A stretch of 64,000 nt of DNA from Nakamurella aerolata (GTDB taxonomy: Bacteria; Actinomycetota; Actinomycetes; Mycobacteriales; Nakamurellaceae). A model generated the notes under the pieces. That model was not told where the DNA came from. It did not search any database and was given only the letters and a program-made list of their open reading frames with translations. The stretch is from assembly GCF_013002705.1 (NCBI RefSeq), contig NZ_JABEND010000010.1, positions 1-64,000 on the forward strand, written 5' to 3'. The translations under genes and the position numbers were made by a program. Numbering within the stretch: position 1 is the first letter of the stretch; every line of letters starts with the position of its first letter. Of the stretch, positions 51,957 through 60,137 are shown in pieces.

Positions 51957-52808
51957 GTGCAGACCGTCCTGATCATCCTGCTGATCGTCGCGCTGGTGGT
52001 GGTGGCGATCTACTTCACCCAGAACCGGGGTCGGCGAGCCAGCGCCACCAGCGTCGAAGACGCCAAGGCCGAAGCCAGGCGCTGGATCGAGCGGCTGGGC
52101 GGTCAGGTGCTGAACCTGCACGGCGGCGACAACGGTGCCGCCACCCAGGCGCTGGCCGACGCGTCCGAGCGGTACACCGCCGCCGGTTCGCAGATCGAAC
52201 AGGCCACCACCGTTCGGCAGGCCCAACTCGCCCAGCAGACCGCGTACGAAGGGCTGTACTACGTGCGCGCGGCCCGCACCAGCCTCGGCATGGACCCTGG
52301 GCCGGAGGTCCCGCCGATGCCGGGCCAGGCACAGGCCGGTGCGGTAACCGAAGATCGCCGGGTCGACGTCGAGGGCCGCCAACTGGAGGCATCGCCCAGC
52401 CCGAGCCAGCGCACCCAGCACTACTACCCGGGCGGCATGGTGGCGGGTAAGCCGGTGCCGCGTGGCTGGTACTCCGAGCCATGGTGGAAGCCCGCCCTGG
52501 TGGCCGGGGCCTGGGGTGTCGGCGGCTATCTGCTGGCCTCGACGCTGTTCGCCGGCATGGCGGGCATGGGCGGCGGCTGGAACGCCGACGGCTCGTACTC
52601 CGACGGCTACGCCGACGGCCAGGCCGCCGCCGATGGATCCGGTGACGGGGGCGACGCCGGTGGCGATGCCGGCGCCGATGCCGGTGGCGCCGATGGTGGC
52701 GGTGACTGGGGCGCCGATGGCGGCGGTGGCTGGGGTGGCGACGGCGGCAGTGACTGGGGCGGCGATTTCGGTGGCGACGGCGGCGGGTTCGACTTCGGCG
52801 ACTTCTGA
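51957..52808 (+). CDS. DUF1542-type membrane protein with Gly/Asp-rich tail
   Basis: A 283-residue protein with an N-terminal membrane helix (VLIILLIVALVVVAIYF), a helical domain (about 35-115, EDAKAEARRWIERLGGQVLNL...EGLYYVRAARTSLGMDPG), the family block HYYPGGMVAGKPVPRGWYSEPWWKPALVAGAWGVGGYLLAST containing a second helix, and a 75-residue tail of Gly, Asp, Ala and Trp. This layout is known from actinobacteria as a DUF1542 protein; function unknown. AAGGAG precedes GTG 51957. The GH31 gene begins 43 bases later. Confidence 0.75.
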   Translation: MQTVLIILLIVALVVVAIYFTQNRGRRASATSVEDAKAEARRWIERLGGQVLNLHGGDNGAATQALADASERYTAAGSQIEQATTVRQAQLAQQTAYEGLYYVRAARTSLGMDPGPEVPPMPGQAQAGAVTEDRRVDVEGRQLEASPSPSQRTQHYYPGGMVAGKPVPRGWYSEPWWKPALVAGAWGVGGYLLASTLFAGMAGMGGGWNADGSYSDGYADGQAAADGSGDGGDAGGDAGADAGGADGGGDWGADGGGGWGGDGGSDWGGDFGGDGGGFDFGDF

Positions 52809-52851
52809 GCGATCGGTTGCCGGGTGAGCAGCTGCCGATAGCATCGGCCCG

Positions 52852-55404
52852 GTGACGGCACCGCAACCGCAGCAACCCGAACTGCCCGCGTACCTGAGGT
52901 TCCCGGCGCGCCCGGATCCGCACCCGGACAACGTGATCGCCGGCGACCGCTGGCGGATCACCGTGCTGGACGCCGGCTTGGTGCGGCTGCAGTGGAGCCC
53001 GAGTGGGCGGTTCACCGACCTGGCGTCCCAGACCGTGCTGTTCCGCGACACGCCCGTTGTCGACAAGACCGTGCGCGAAACCGACGCCGTCATCGAGCTC
53101 ATCACCGACCGGCTGCACCTGATCTACGACCGGGGACCCTTTACCCCGCAAGGACTCTCGGTACAGGCCAGGGGCGGAATCAGCAACTACCACAGCGTCT
53201 GGCGGTTCGGCGAGCAGGCCGAGGGCAATCTGGGCGGAGCCGCCCGCACCCTCGACGGCGTTGACGGCGCGCTGCCGCTGGACGACGGCGTGCTGTCCCG
53301 TCACGGGGTCGCCGTGGTCGACGACTCCGACACCGTGCTGATCGAGCCAGGGGGCTGGTTCACCGAACGCGAGCCGGGAAGCCTTGACCTGTACGTGTTC
53401 TGCTACGGGCGCGACTACCGCGCCGCGCTGAGCACCTTCTACCGGGTGACCGGGAAACAACCGCTGCTGCCGCGCTTCGCCCTTGGCAACTGGTGGAGCC
53501 GCTACCACCCGTACACCGCCGACGAGTACACCGCGCTGATGGACCGGTTCACCGCCGAGCGGCTGCCCTTCACCGTCGGCGTCATCGACATGGACTGGCA
53601 CCCGGTGCAGATCGAACCTGAGATCGGCAGCGGCTGGACCGGATACTCCTGGAACCGTGAGCTTTTCCCCGATCCCGCCGCGTTCCTGAAGGGCCTGCAC
53701 CAGCGTGGCCTTCGGGTCACCCTCAATGTCCACCCCGCCGACGGGATCAGGGCGCACGAAGACCGCTACCGGGAGATGGCGACAGCCATGGGCATCGACC
53801 CGGACAGCAAACTGCCGGTGGTGTTCGACCCGACGGATCCGCACTTTCTGCTGGCCTACCTGCAGCAGGTGCACCACCCGCTGGAGCACGAAGGCGTCGA
53901 CTTCTGGTGGCTGGACTGGCAATCCGGCCGGGTGTCGAGGATCGCCGGTCTCGACCCGCTGTGGTTGCTGAATCACCTGCACTTTCTGGACGCCGGCCGG
54001 CCCGGTGGTCCGATCGAACACCGGCCGATCACCTTCTCCCGCTACGCCGGCGTCGGCTCGCACCGTTACCCCGTCGGTTTTTCCGGCGACGCCGCCGTCT
54101 CGTGGGCATCGCTGGCGTTCCAGCCGGAGTTCACCGCGACCTCCTCGAACGTCGGCTACGGCTGGTGGAGCCACGACATCGGCGGCCACATGTTCGGCGG
54201 CAAGGACGACGAGCTCGCCACCCGCTGGGTGCAGCTGGGGGTGTTCTCACCGATCCTGCGGCTGCACTCGACACTGGATCCGTTCAACAGCAAAGAACCG
54301 TGGCGCTTCGGCGAGGTCGCCCGCCGAGTAATGAGCGACTACCTGCGCCTGCGGCATCGGCTGCTGCCCTACCTGGCCAGCATGAACTACCGCGCCCATC
54401 ACGCGGATCAGCCGTTGGTGCAACCGATGTACTACGAGCACCCGTGGGCGAGCGAGGCCTACGAGGTGCCCAACCAGTACCTGTTCGGTGACCAGCTGCT
54501 GGTCGCGCCGGTGACCAGCAGGCGCGATCCGGTCACCACCATGGCGTCGACCACCTGCTGGCTGCCGCCGGGGGACTGGACCGATCTGACCACCGGTGTG
54601 CGGTACAGCGGCGGCCGCAAGATCGTCATGTATCGCAGCATCGACCAACTGCCGCTGCTCGCCCGGGCCGGCGCGGTGATTCCGTTGCAGGACAACGACA
54701 ATCCCAGTGCCGACGGTGCCGACGGTGCCGACAGCGCTGGGGGCGTTGGGGTTGCTGTGGGCGCTGTCAACTCGGTGGCACCGCCGGACGCGCTCGAACT
54801 GTGGGTGACGCCGGGCAGCGGCGAGTGGGAGCTCATCGAGGACGCCGACGACGACGCCTGGACCCGCACCGTGCTGAAGACCGACGGACACACGGTCACC
54901 GTCGGTGCCGCCGAACCGATGGCGACCCAAACCACCGCCGAGTCACCCGATCCCGGCCGCTCCGCCGCGACCGCCGTCCCGGCTGACCGCCGCTGGAGCC
55001 TGAAGCTGGTCGGCTTCGACGGCATCACCGCTGCCAGGGTGGACGGCCGCGAGCTCGACCTGCGCCCTGGCGACGTACCGGGCAGCGTGCGTATCGAGGT
55101 GGGACAACGCCCGACCGGGGCGGACACCCGCGTTGAACTGCTCGGTGAGGTTCACGGCAGCGACAACGCCGTTGCTGAAAGGGTTTTCACCCTGCTGGAC
55201 AACGCGCAGACCGCGTTCGCCGACAAGACCAGGGCCTACGGCCTCGTCACCGGCGGGCTCACCCCGGCCGAGGCGGCGCTCGGCATCGCCGCGCTGGGGC
55301 TGGACCACCAACTGACCGGCGCCATCAACGAGATCCTGCTCGCCGCCCCCGGATCCACCACCGCGCCGGTCGACCCGCCGCCGGCGGGCACTCAGGAGTC
55401 GTAG
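52852..55404 (+). CDS. GH31-family alpha-glycosidase
   Basis: An 850-residue GH31 enzyme: an N-terminal beta-sandwich (1-220), the (beta/alpha)8 barrel from LPRFALGNWWSRYHPYTADEY, and C-terminal beta domains. The nucleophile is D355 in DFWWLDWQSG and the acid/base is D413 in PVGFSGDAAVSWASL. GYGWWSHDIGGH is the usual active-site loop. Such enzymes act on alpha-glucosides or alpha-xylosides; no signal peptide is visible, so the substrate is probably intracellular. Residues 615-640 contain a short Asp/Ala/Gly repeat. GTG 52852 is the only reasonable start. The last 13 bases overlap the end of convergent paaE. Confidence 0.9.
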   Translation: MTAPQPQQPELPAYLRFPARPDPHPDNVIAGDRWRITVLDAGLVRLQWSPSGRFTDLASQTVLFRDTPVVDKTVRETDAVIELITDRLHLIYDRGPFTPQGLSVQARGGISNYHSVWRFGEQAEGNLGGAARTLDGVDGALPLDDGVLSRHGVAVVDDSDTVLIEPGGWFTEREPGSLDLYVFCYGRDYRAALSTFYRVTGKQPLLPRFALGNWWSRYHPYTADEYTALMDRFTAERLPFTVGVIDMDWHPVQIEPEIGSGWTGYSWNRELFPDPAAFLKGLHQRGLRVTLNVHPADGIRAHEDRYREMATAMGIDPDSKLPVVFDPTDPHFLLAYLQQVHHPLEHEGVDFWWLDWQSGRVSRIAGLDPLWLLNHLHFLDAGRPGGPIEHRPITFSRYAGVGSHRYPVGFSGDAAVSWASLAFQPEFTATSSNVGYGWWSHDIGGHMFGGKDDELATRWVQLGVFSPILRLHSTLDPFNSKEPWRFGEVARRVMSDYLRLRHRLLPYLASMNYRAHHADQPLVQPMYYEHPWASEAYEVPNQYLFGDQLLVAPVTSRRDPVTTMASTTCWLPPGDWTDLTTGVRYSGGRKIVMYRSIDQLPLLARAGAVIPLQDNDNPSADGADGADSAGGVGVAVGAVNSVAPPDALELWVTPGSGEWELIEDADDDAWTRTVLKTDGHTVTVGAAEPMATQTTAESPDPGRSAATAVPADRRWSLKLVGFDGITAARVDGRELDLRPGDVPGSVRIEVGQRPTGADTRVELLGEVHGSDNAVAERVFTLLDNAQTAFADKTRAYGLVTGGLTPAEAALGIAALGLDHQLTGAINEILLAAPGSTTAPVDPPPAGTQES

Positions 55405-56621
55405 TCGACGGTGACGGCGGACGAGGTGGGCTCCGACTGGCAGGTCAGGATGTACCCGGCGGCCAGCTCGTCCGGCTCCAACGCATAGTTGGTCGCCATG
55501 TCGACCGTGCCGTCGACCAGTTTGGCGCGGCAGGTTCCGCACACCCCGCCGGCGCACGCGAACGGAACGTCCGATCGTGACCGCAGCGCCGCGTCCAGGA
55601 TCCGCTCGCCGCTGCCGGCCGGCGACTGCACGGTCGAGGTGCGCCCGTCCAACGTCAACGTGATGTCCACCTGCGGGCGGCCGGCTGCGCCGTGACCGCT
55701 GACCGGCGGAATGTTCTTGCGGCGCACCGGTTCTTCGCCGGTGGAGAACAATTCGGTGTGCACCAGGTTCGGGTCGCTGCCACGGGTCAGCAACTCACCG
55801 CGCACACCGCGGACCAGCTCCACCGGACCGCACAAGAACCATTCGTCGACGCTGTCCGGCCGCACCATGTACTCCAGCACCGTCGACAGCTTCTCCGGGT
55901 CGAGCCGGCCGGAGTGCACCGGCGACTGCCGCTGCTCCCTGGTCAGGATGTGGTGCAGCGAAAACCGCGACGGGTAGCGATCTTTCAGGTCGGCCAACGC
56001 ATCGACAAACATCACCTGGTCGGCACTGCGACTGGAATAGATCAGGCTGAACGTCGCATCCGGATCGTCCCGCAGCACCCCGGTGGCCAGCGCCAACACC
56101 GGGGTGATGCCCGAGCCGGCAGCCACCGCGGCGACGTGGGCGCCACTGCCGGCCCGCAACTTGCTGGTGAACGATCCCTGCGGCGTCATCACCTCGACCA
56201 CGTCGCCGACCGACAGATCGCTGGTGGCATACGTTGAATAGATACCGCCGGGCTCGGCCTTCACCGCGATGTGCAGCTCACCGTTGCCCGCCGGGGCACA
56301 CAGCGAGTAGCTGCGCCGGATCTCGGTGCCGTCGTGCCGGTGCCGGACCGCGACATGCTGGCCCGGTAGATAGCCGTACTCAGCGTCCAGCTCGCCCGGA
56401 ATCGCGAACACCACCTCGACGGCATCAGCGGTGAGCCGGTTGACCGCCTTCACCGGCAGCGGGTGAAAGCGCAGCCGCCGTCGCTCGGTCGCCTTGGTGG
56501 ACGACAACTGGGGTCCGTTCGAACGACTGGCGCTGGTCTGGTTCGTCTCCGGGCACGTTGCGGGCCGGTGCGACGTTCCTTCGTCACGTCGTCCCGCTGC
56601 CTCCGCTCGCTGTCGACTCAC
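55392..56621 (-). CDS. paaE: Phenylacetyl-CoA epoxidase reductase PaaE
   Basis: A 409-residue flavin and 2Fe-2S oxidoreductase. The FAD/NAD(P)H part has RRSYSLCAP and AAGSGITPVLALATGVL and WFLCGPVELVRGV. The plant-type ferredoxin domain at the C terminus has the cluster ligands CAGGVCGTC and the fourth cysteine in YILTCQSEP. It transfers electrons from NADPH to PaaA. GTG 56621 overlaps the paaD stop; the first 50 residues before FHPLPVKAVNRLT are a polar extension, so the true start might be further in. Last gene of paaABCDE; overlaps the convergent GH31 gene end. Confidence 0.93.
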   Translation of the reverse strand: MSRQRAEAAGRRDEGTSHRPATCPETNQTSASRSNGPQLSSTKATERRRLRFHPLPVKAVNRLTADAVEVVFAIPGELDAEYGYLPGQHVAVRHRHDGTEIRRSYSLCAPAGNGELHIAVKAEPGGIYSTYATSDLSVGDVVEVMTPQGSFTSKLRAGSGAHVAAVAAGSGITPVLALATGVLRDDPDATFSLIYSSRSADQVMFVDALADLKDRYPSRFSLHHILTREQRQSPVHSGRLDPEKLSTVLEYMVRPDSVDEWFLCGPVELVRGVRGELLTRGSDPNLVHTELFSTGEEPVRRKNIPPVSGHGAAGRPQVDITLTLDGRTSTVQSPAGSGERILDAALRSRSDVPFACAGGVCGTCRAKLVDGTVDMATNYALEPDELAAGYILTCQSEPTSSAVTVDYDS

Positions 56622-57289
56622 AGGACCTTGAACTCCTCGAACGGTTCTGAGCACTGCTGGCACGCCCACATCGCTTTGCACGAGGTGGAGCCGAACCGGC
56701 TGGTGCGCCGGGTGTCTCGGCTGTCGCAATGCGGGCAGCGGACGGACAGGCTCAGCGGAATCGGACCGGCGGGGTCCGGGCGAGCGCCGGGCGGTGCGAT
56801 CCCGAACTCCCGCAACGCGGCGCCGGCCTGCTCGCTCATGTCGTCAGTGGTCCAGGCCGGCACCAGCACAAACTCGACGGCGACCGCGCTCCGCAGATCG
56901 GCGGCCGCGCGCACCACGTCGGCCGCCATGGTCGCGGTGGCCGGGCAGCCGGAGTAGGTCGGGGTCAACGCGACAACGATCTTCCCGTCCGGCTCGACGG
57001 GGCGGTATACCCGGCGCAACACGCCGAGATCGGCCAGCGTGAGCACCGGAATCTCCGGATCGACCACATTGCCGGCCGCCACCGCCACCCGCCGCAGCTC
57101 CGGGTCGGCGCTACCGCCCAGCGCAGCGAGCACCCGAGGGTGAGTCGCCGTCACACGCGGGGCCTCTTGCATGGGCACCAACGGGTTTCCGATGCCGATC
57201 GCGGCCAGCGTATCCCGATCGGTGTCGGCCGGCAGCGCGCCGACAACCGACGCGGACGGCAGCCGGCGGGTGGTCGGTCGGCGGCTCAC
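56618..57289 (-). CDS. paaD: PaaD, MIP18-like Fe-S assembly factor of the epoxidase
   Basis: A 223-residue PaaD. The DUF59/MIP18 domain is VVDPEIPVLTLADLGVLRRV...TPTYSGCPATATMAADV, and the C-terminal zinc/Fe-S ribbon has CPHC...CKAMWACQQC. Family knowledge: PaaD is needed for maturation of the PaaABCE complex, probably by delivering Fe-S to PaaE. The N-terminal 45 residues before the domain are extra. Four-base overlaps with both neighbours show tight coupling. Confidence 0.92.
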   Translation of the reverse strand: MSRRPTTRRLPSASVVGALPADTDRDTLAAIGIGNPLVPMQEAPRVTATHPRVLAALGGSADPELRRVAVAAGNVVDPEIPVLTLADLGVLRRVYRPVEPDGKIVVALTPTYSGCPATATMAADVVRAAADLRSAVAVEFVLVPAWTTDDMSEQAGAALREFGIAPPGARPDPAGPIPLSLSVRCPHCDSRDTRRTSRFGSTSCKAMWACQQCSEPFEEFKVL

Positions 57290-58110
57290 CAGCTGGCTCC
57301 CGGATGGGCTCTGGCCAGCACCTGCATCACGGCCAGCATCGGTCCGAGGTGCTCGCTGGGGCGCCCGTCTCGGCCGCCGCCGGCCACCCGCTGGGTGGCC
57401 GGGACAGTGAGCGTTGCCTCATCGAGAACGGCGGTAATGCGCTGCAGCGCAGGTTCTTTCAGCGTGGCAGGGTCGACGGCGATACCGTCCAAGTGGTCGG
57501 TCAGCGGATGCGGATCGAACAGCTCGTCCAGGTACGGCCAGGCCCGGTTCAACGCATCCTGCATGCGGCGGTGCGACTCGTCAGTGCCGTCGCCCAGTCG
57601 CACGGCCCAACCGGCGGCATGCTCGACGTGGTACCGCACCTCCTTGATCGCCTTGGCGGCGATACCGGCCAGACGTTCGTCCGCCGACGTCGTCAAGGCG
57701 GCATACAGCTGTTCGGAATACGCGCCGACCAGCAGTAGCCGAACCACAGCGTCGGCGAAATCGCCGCGCGGCAGGCTGACCAGATGGGTGCACCGGAAGT
57801 CGACGTCGTCACGGAAGTAGGCGAGCTCATCTTCGTTGCGCCCCAACAACTCCCCGGCATACGACAGCAACGCCCTTGCCTGCCCGAGCTGGTCCAGCCC
57901 GATGTTGCCCAGCGCCACGTCTTCTTCCAGCTCAGGAGCGTTGGTGATCCACTCGCCGAGCCGCTGCGCGGACACCAGCGCGTCGTCACCCAACCACAGC
58001 AGATACTCGGCCATGTCGGCCATGTCGGCCATGTCGGCCTGCCGGCTGGACGGGACGGCGGCGTGATCGGCACCGTTCGGTGCAGTAGCGGAAACCAGCT
58101 GCGGGGTCAC
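57286..58110 (-). CDS. paaC: PaaC, structural subunit of phenylacetyl-CoA epoxidase
   Basis: A 274-residue ferritin-like protein: EYLLWLGDDALVSAQRLGEWITNAPELEEDVALGNIGLDQLGQARALL is the family opening, and IKEVRYHVEHAAGWAVRLGDGTDESHRRM follows. It pairs with PaaA but lacks a functional di-iron centre. The frame opens at GTG 58110 overlapping paaB; three 9-bp repeats near the N terminus each supply an in-frame ATG (MADMADMAD), so the actual start could be any of them. Confidence 0.93.
   Translation of the reverse strand: MTPQLVSATAPNGADHAAVPSSRQADMADMADMAEYLLWLGDDALVSAQRLGEWITNAPELEEDVALGNIGLDQLGQARALLSYAGELLGRNEDELAYFRDDVDFRCTHLVSLPRGDFADAVVRLLLVGAYSEQLYAALTTSADERLAGIAAKAIKEVRYHVEHAAGWAVRLGDGTDESHRRMQDALNRAWPYLDELFDPHPLTDHLDGIAVDPATLKEPALQRITAVLDEATLTVPATQRVAGGGRDGRPSEHLGPMLAVMQVLARAHPGASW
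58009..58035 (-). repeat. 9-bp in-frame repeat at the PaaC N terminus
   Basis: Three exact copies of GGCCATGTC (plus strand) encode Met-Ala-Asp three times in a row. Each unit carries a potential start codon directly before the conserved domain. Confidence 0.9.
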
Positions 58111-58403
58111 AGATTCGGCACCCCCTCGCTAGCGGTGTAGAAGGTCGGGTGCCGATACGGTTTGTCGGCCGCCGGATCGAACAGCGAGTCCTTCTCGTCA
58201 GGCGAACTGGCGTGGATATCGGTGGAGGCGACCACCCAGATCGAGACGCCCTCACCCCTGCGGGTGTACAGATCGCGAGCGTTGCCGAGCGCCATCTCGG
58301 CGTCGGCGGCGTGCAACGATCCGGCGTGCACGTGCGACAGTCCGCGCCCGGGCCGGACGAAGACCTCCCACAGCGGCCACTCGGCCGTCGGCGAACCACT
58401 CAT
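58107..58403 (-). CDS. paaB: PaaB subunit of phenylacetyl-CoA epoxidase
   Basis: A 98-residue PaaB with the signature [50 protein letters not shown]. It bridges the catalytic PaaAC heterodimers. Length is normal for the family. Coupled by four-base overlaps to paaA and paaC. Confidence 0.95.
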   Translation of the reverse strand: MSGSPTAEWPLWEVFVRPGRGLSHVHAGSLHAADAEMALGNARDLYTRRGEGVSIWVVASTDIHASSPDEKDSLFDPAADKPYRHPTFYTASEGVPNL

Positions 58404-59407
58404 GCCGCACCCCTGGCCGATTGCTGCTGTCTTGCAGCCTTTTTCGCGGCGTGTGCCATCGCCGCTTCACGCACCCAGGCCCCTTCGGTGTGCGCACGTC
58501 GGCGGTGCTCCACCCGCTGCACATTGCACTGTCCCTGCCCGGCAAGCACCGCCTTGAACTCCGACCAGTCCAGCTCGCCGAAGTCGTAGTGACCGCGCTC
58601 GGCGTTCCAGCGCAGATCCGGGTCGGGCAGGGTGAGACCCAGTGCCTGCGCCTGCGGCACCAACATGTCGACAAAGCGTTGGCGCAGCTCGTCGTTGGAG
58701 AAGCGCTTGATCTTCCACGCCATCGACTTGGCCGAGTTGGGGGAGTCGGCGTCGGGCGGCCCGAACATCATCAATGACGGTGCGTACCAACGGTTCACCG
58801 CTTCCTGCGCCAGCTCGTGTTGCGCCGGCGTGCCCCGGGAGAGCGTCAACAGGATCTCGAAACCCTGCCGCTGATGGAAAGACTCCTCTTTGCAGATCCG
58901 GATCATCGCCCTGGCATAGGGACCGTACGACGCCCGGCAGAGCGGCACCTGGTTGCAGATCGCGGCGCCGTCCACCAGCCAGCCGATGGCCCCGATGTCT
59001 GCCCAGGTGGGCGTCGGATAGTTGAAGATCGACGAGTAGCGCGCCTTTCCGGCCAGCAGCGCCTGCATCATGTCTTCGCGAGAGGCGCCGAGGGTCTCCG
59101 CGGCCGAATAGAGGTACAGGCCGTGGCCGGCCTCGTCCTGCACCTTGGCCATCAGGATCGCCTTGCGGTGCAGGCTGGGGGCACGGGTGATCCAGTTGCC
59201 TTCGGGCTGCATCCCGATGATCTCGGAATGGGCGTGCTGGGAGATCTGGCGGATCAGGCTCTTGCGGTAATCGTCTGGCATCTCGTCGCGTGGTTCGATG
59301 CGGCCGTCTCCGGCGATCACCCGGTCGAAGCTGGACTGGCCGGACGCCGACGGTTCTGCGGGGCCCGCCGGTCCGGCACTGGTCGCTGGTGCGTGATCGC
59401 CGTGCAT
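58400..59407 (-). CDS. paaA: PaaA, catalytic di-iron subunit of phenylacetyl-CoA epoxidase
   Basis: A 335-residue ferritin-like oxygenase. The family segments are [62 protein letters not shown] (first iron ligands, EAGH) and [17 protein letters not shown] (second ligand set, EESFH). It inserts one oxygen atom into the ring of phenylacetyl-CoA to give the 1,2-epoxide. ATG 59407 has GGAGGTGCC upstream on the minus strand. First gene of the operon, behind the palindromic operator. Confidence 0.96.
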   Translation of the reverse strand: MHGDHAPATSAGPAGPAEPSASGQSSFDRVIAGDGRIEPRDEMPDDYRKSLIRQISQHAHSEIIGMQPEGNWITRAPSLHRKAILMAKVQDEAGHGLYLYSAAETLGASREDMMQALLAGKARYSSIFNYPTPTWADIGAIGWLVDGAAICNQVPLCRASYGPYARAMIRICKEESFHQRQGFEILLTLSRGTPAQHELAQEAVNRWYAPSLMMFGPPDADSPNSAKSMAWKIKRFSNDELRQRFVDMLVPQAQALGLTLPDPDLRWNAERGHYDFGELDWSEFKAVLAGQGQCNVQRVEHRRRAHTEGAWVREAAMAHAAKKAARQQQSARGAA

Positions 59408-59443
59408 TCGGCACCTCCACGTGCTCGCTCGCGTGCTGCTTGA

Positions 59444-59467
59444 ATTACCGACCGTTTGGTCGGTAAT
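59444..59467. promoter_or_regulatory. Palindromic operator between paaA and paaI
   Basis: ATTACCGACC (59444-59453) and GGTCGGTAAT (59458-59467) form a perfect inverted repeat with spacer GTTT, 37 bases upstream of paaA and 107 bases upstream of paaI. Its symmetry and place fit a TetR-family dimer site, and the TetR gene at 61450 is the obvious ligand. One protein could thus repress both divergent units and release them on phenylacetyl-CoA. Confidence 0.85.
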
Positions 59468-59573
59468 CTACCGCAGTTGGCCCGGCAAGCAAAGGTTGTG
59501 CACGAGGGGCGGCCCGGCGGGGCTGACCGGCCCGCAGGGTGTCACCGGCCGGGTGTGACCAGCAGAGAGGCAG

Positions 59574-60137
59574 ATGTCGATGGCGACCACTCCCGACCGA
59601 GCGGCCGGACCGGGCACCGGTGCGCGGTCCGCCGGACCGGGCACCGCGTCGTCGGTCGTCGGATCGTCAGCCACCGAATCGGCAACCAGCGGATCGGCAA
59701 CCACCGGATCGTCAGTGATCGGATCGTCAGACGTCACCGGCGCCGCGGCGATGATGGCGGCGGACCAGGCGTCGGCGGCGGCGGGAGTCCGGGTCGTCGA
59801 GCTGTCCGACGGGCATGCCGTGGCCACCATGACCGTTCGGGGCGACATGACCAACGGTCACCAGATCACCCACGGCGGTTATGTGTTTCTGTTGGCCGAC
59901 ACCGCGTTTGCCTGTGCCTGCAACGCTTCCGGATCGGTGACGGTGGCCGCCGGCGCCGACATCACCTTCTTGAGTGCGACCCGCGCCGGTGACGTGCTGA
60001 CCGCGACCGCCGACCGCCGTTCCGAACGCGGCCGGTCCGGGGTGTACGACGTCACCGTCACCGACGGCGCTGGTGCGGTGGTCGCCGAGTTCCGTGGCCG
60101 GTCGCGCCGACTGGATGCCCGCGGTGGCCGGGGATGA
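59574..60137 (+). CDS. paaI: PaaI-type hydroxyphenylacetyl-CoA thioesterase
   Basis: A 187-residue hotdog thioesterase. The first 55 residues are a Ser/Thr/Gly-rich low-complexity tail made of repeated GSSV/GSAT units, absent from standard PaaI (about 140 residues). The domain follows, with the catalytic loop TNGHQITHGGYVFLLADTAFACACN and ADITFLSATRAGDVLTATA. It hydrolyses CoA esters that would trap CoA when ring cleavage stalls. GAGAGG precedes ATG 59574 (59580 also possible). Coupled to paaK by ATGA. Confidence 0.92.
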   Translation: MSMATTPDRAAGPGTGARSAGPGTASSVVGSSATESATSGSATTGSSVIGSSDVTGAAAMMAADQASAAAGVRVVELSDGHAVATMTVRGDMTNGHQITHGGYVFLLADTAFACACNASGSVTVAAGADITFLSATRAGDVLTATADRRSERGRSGVYDVTVTDGAGAVVAEFRGRSRRLDARGGRG

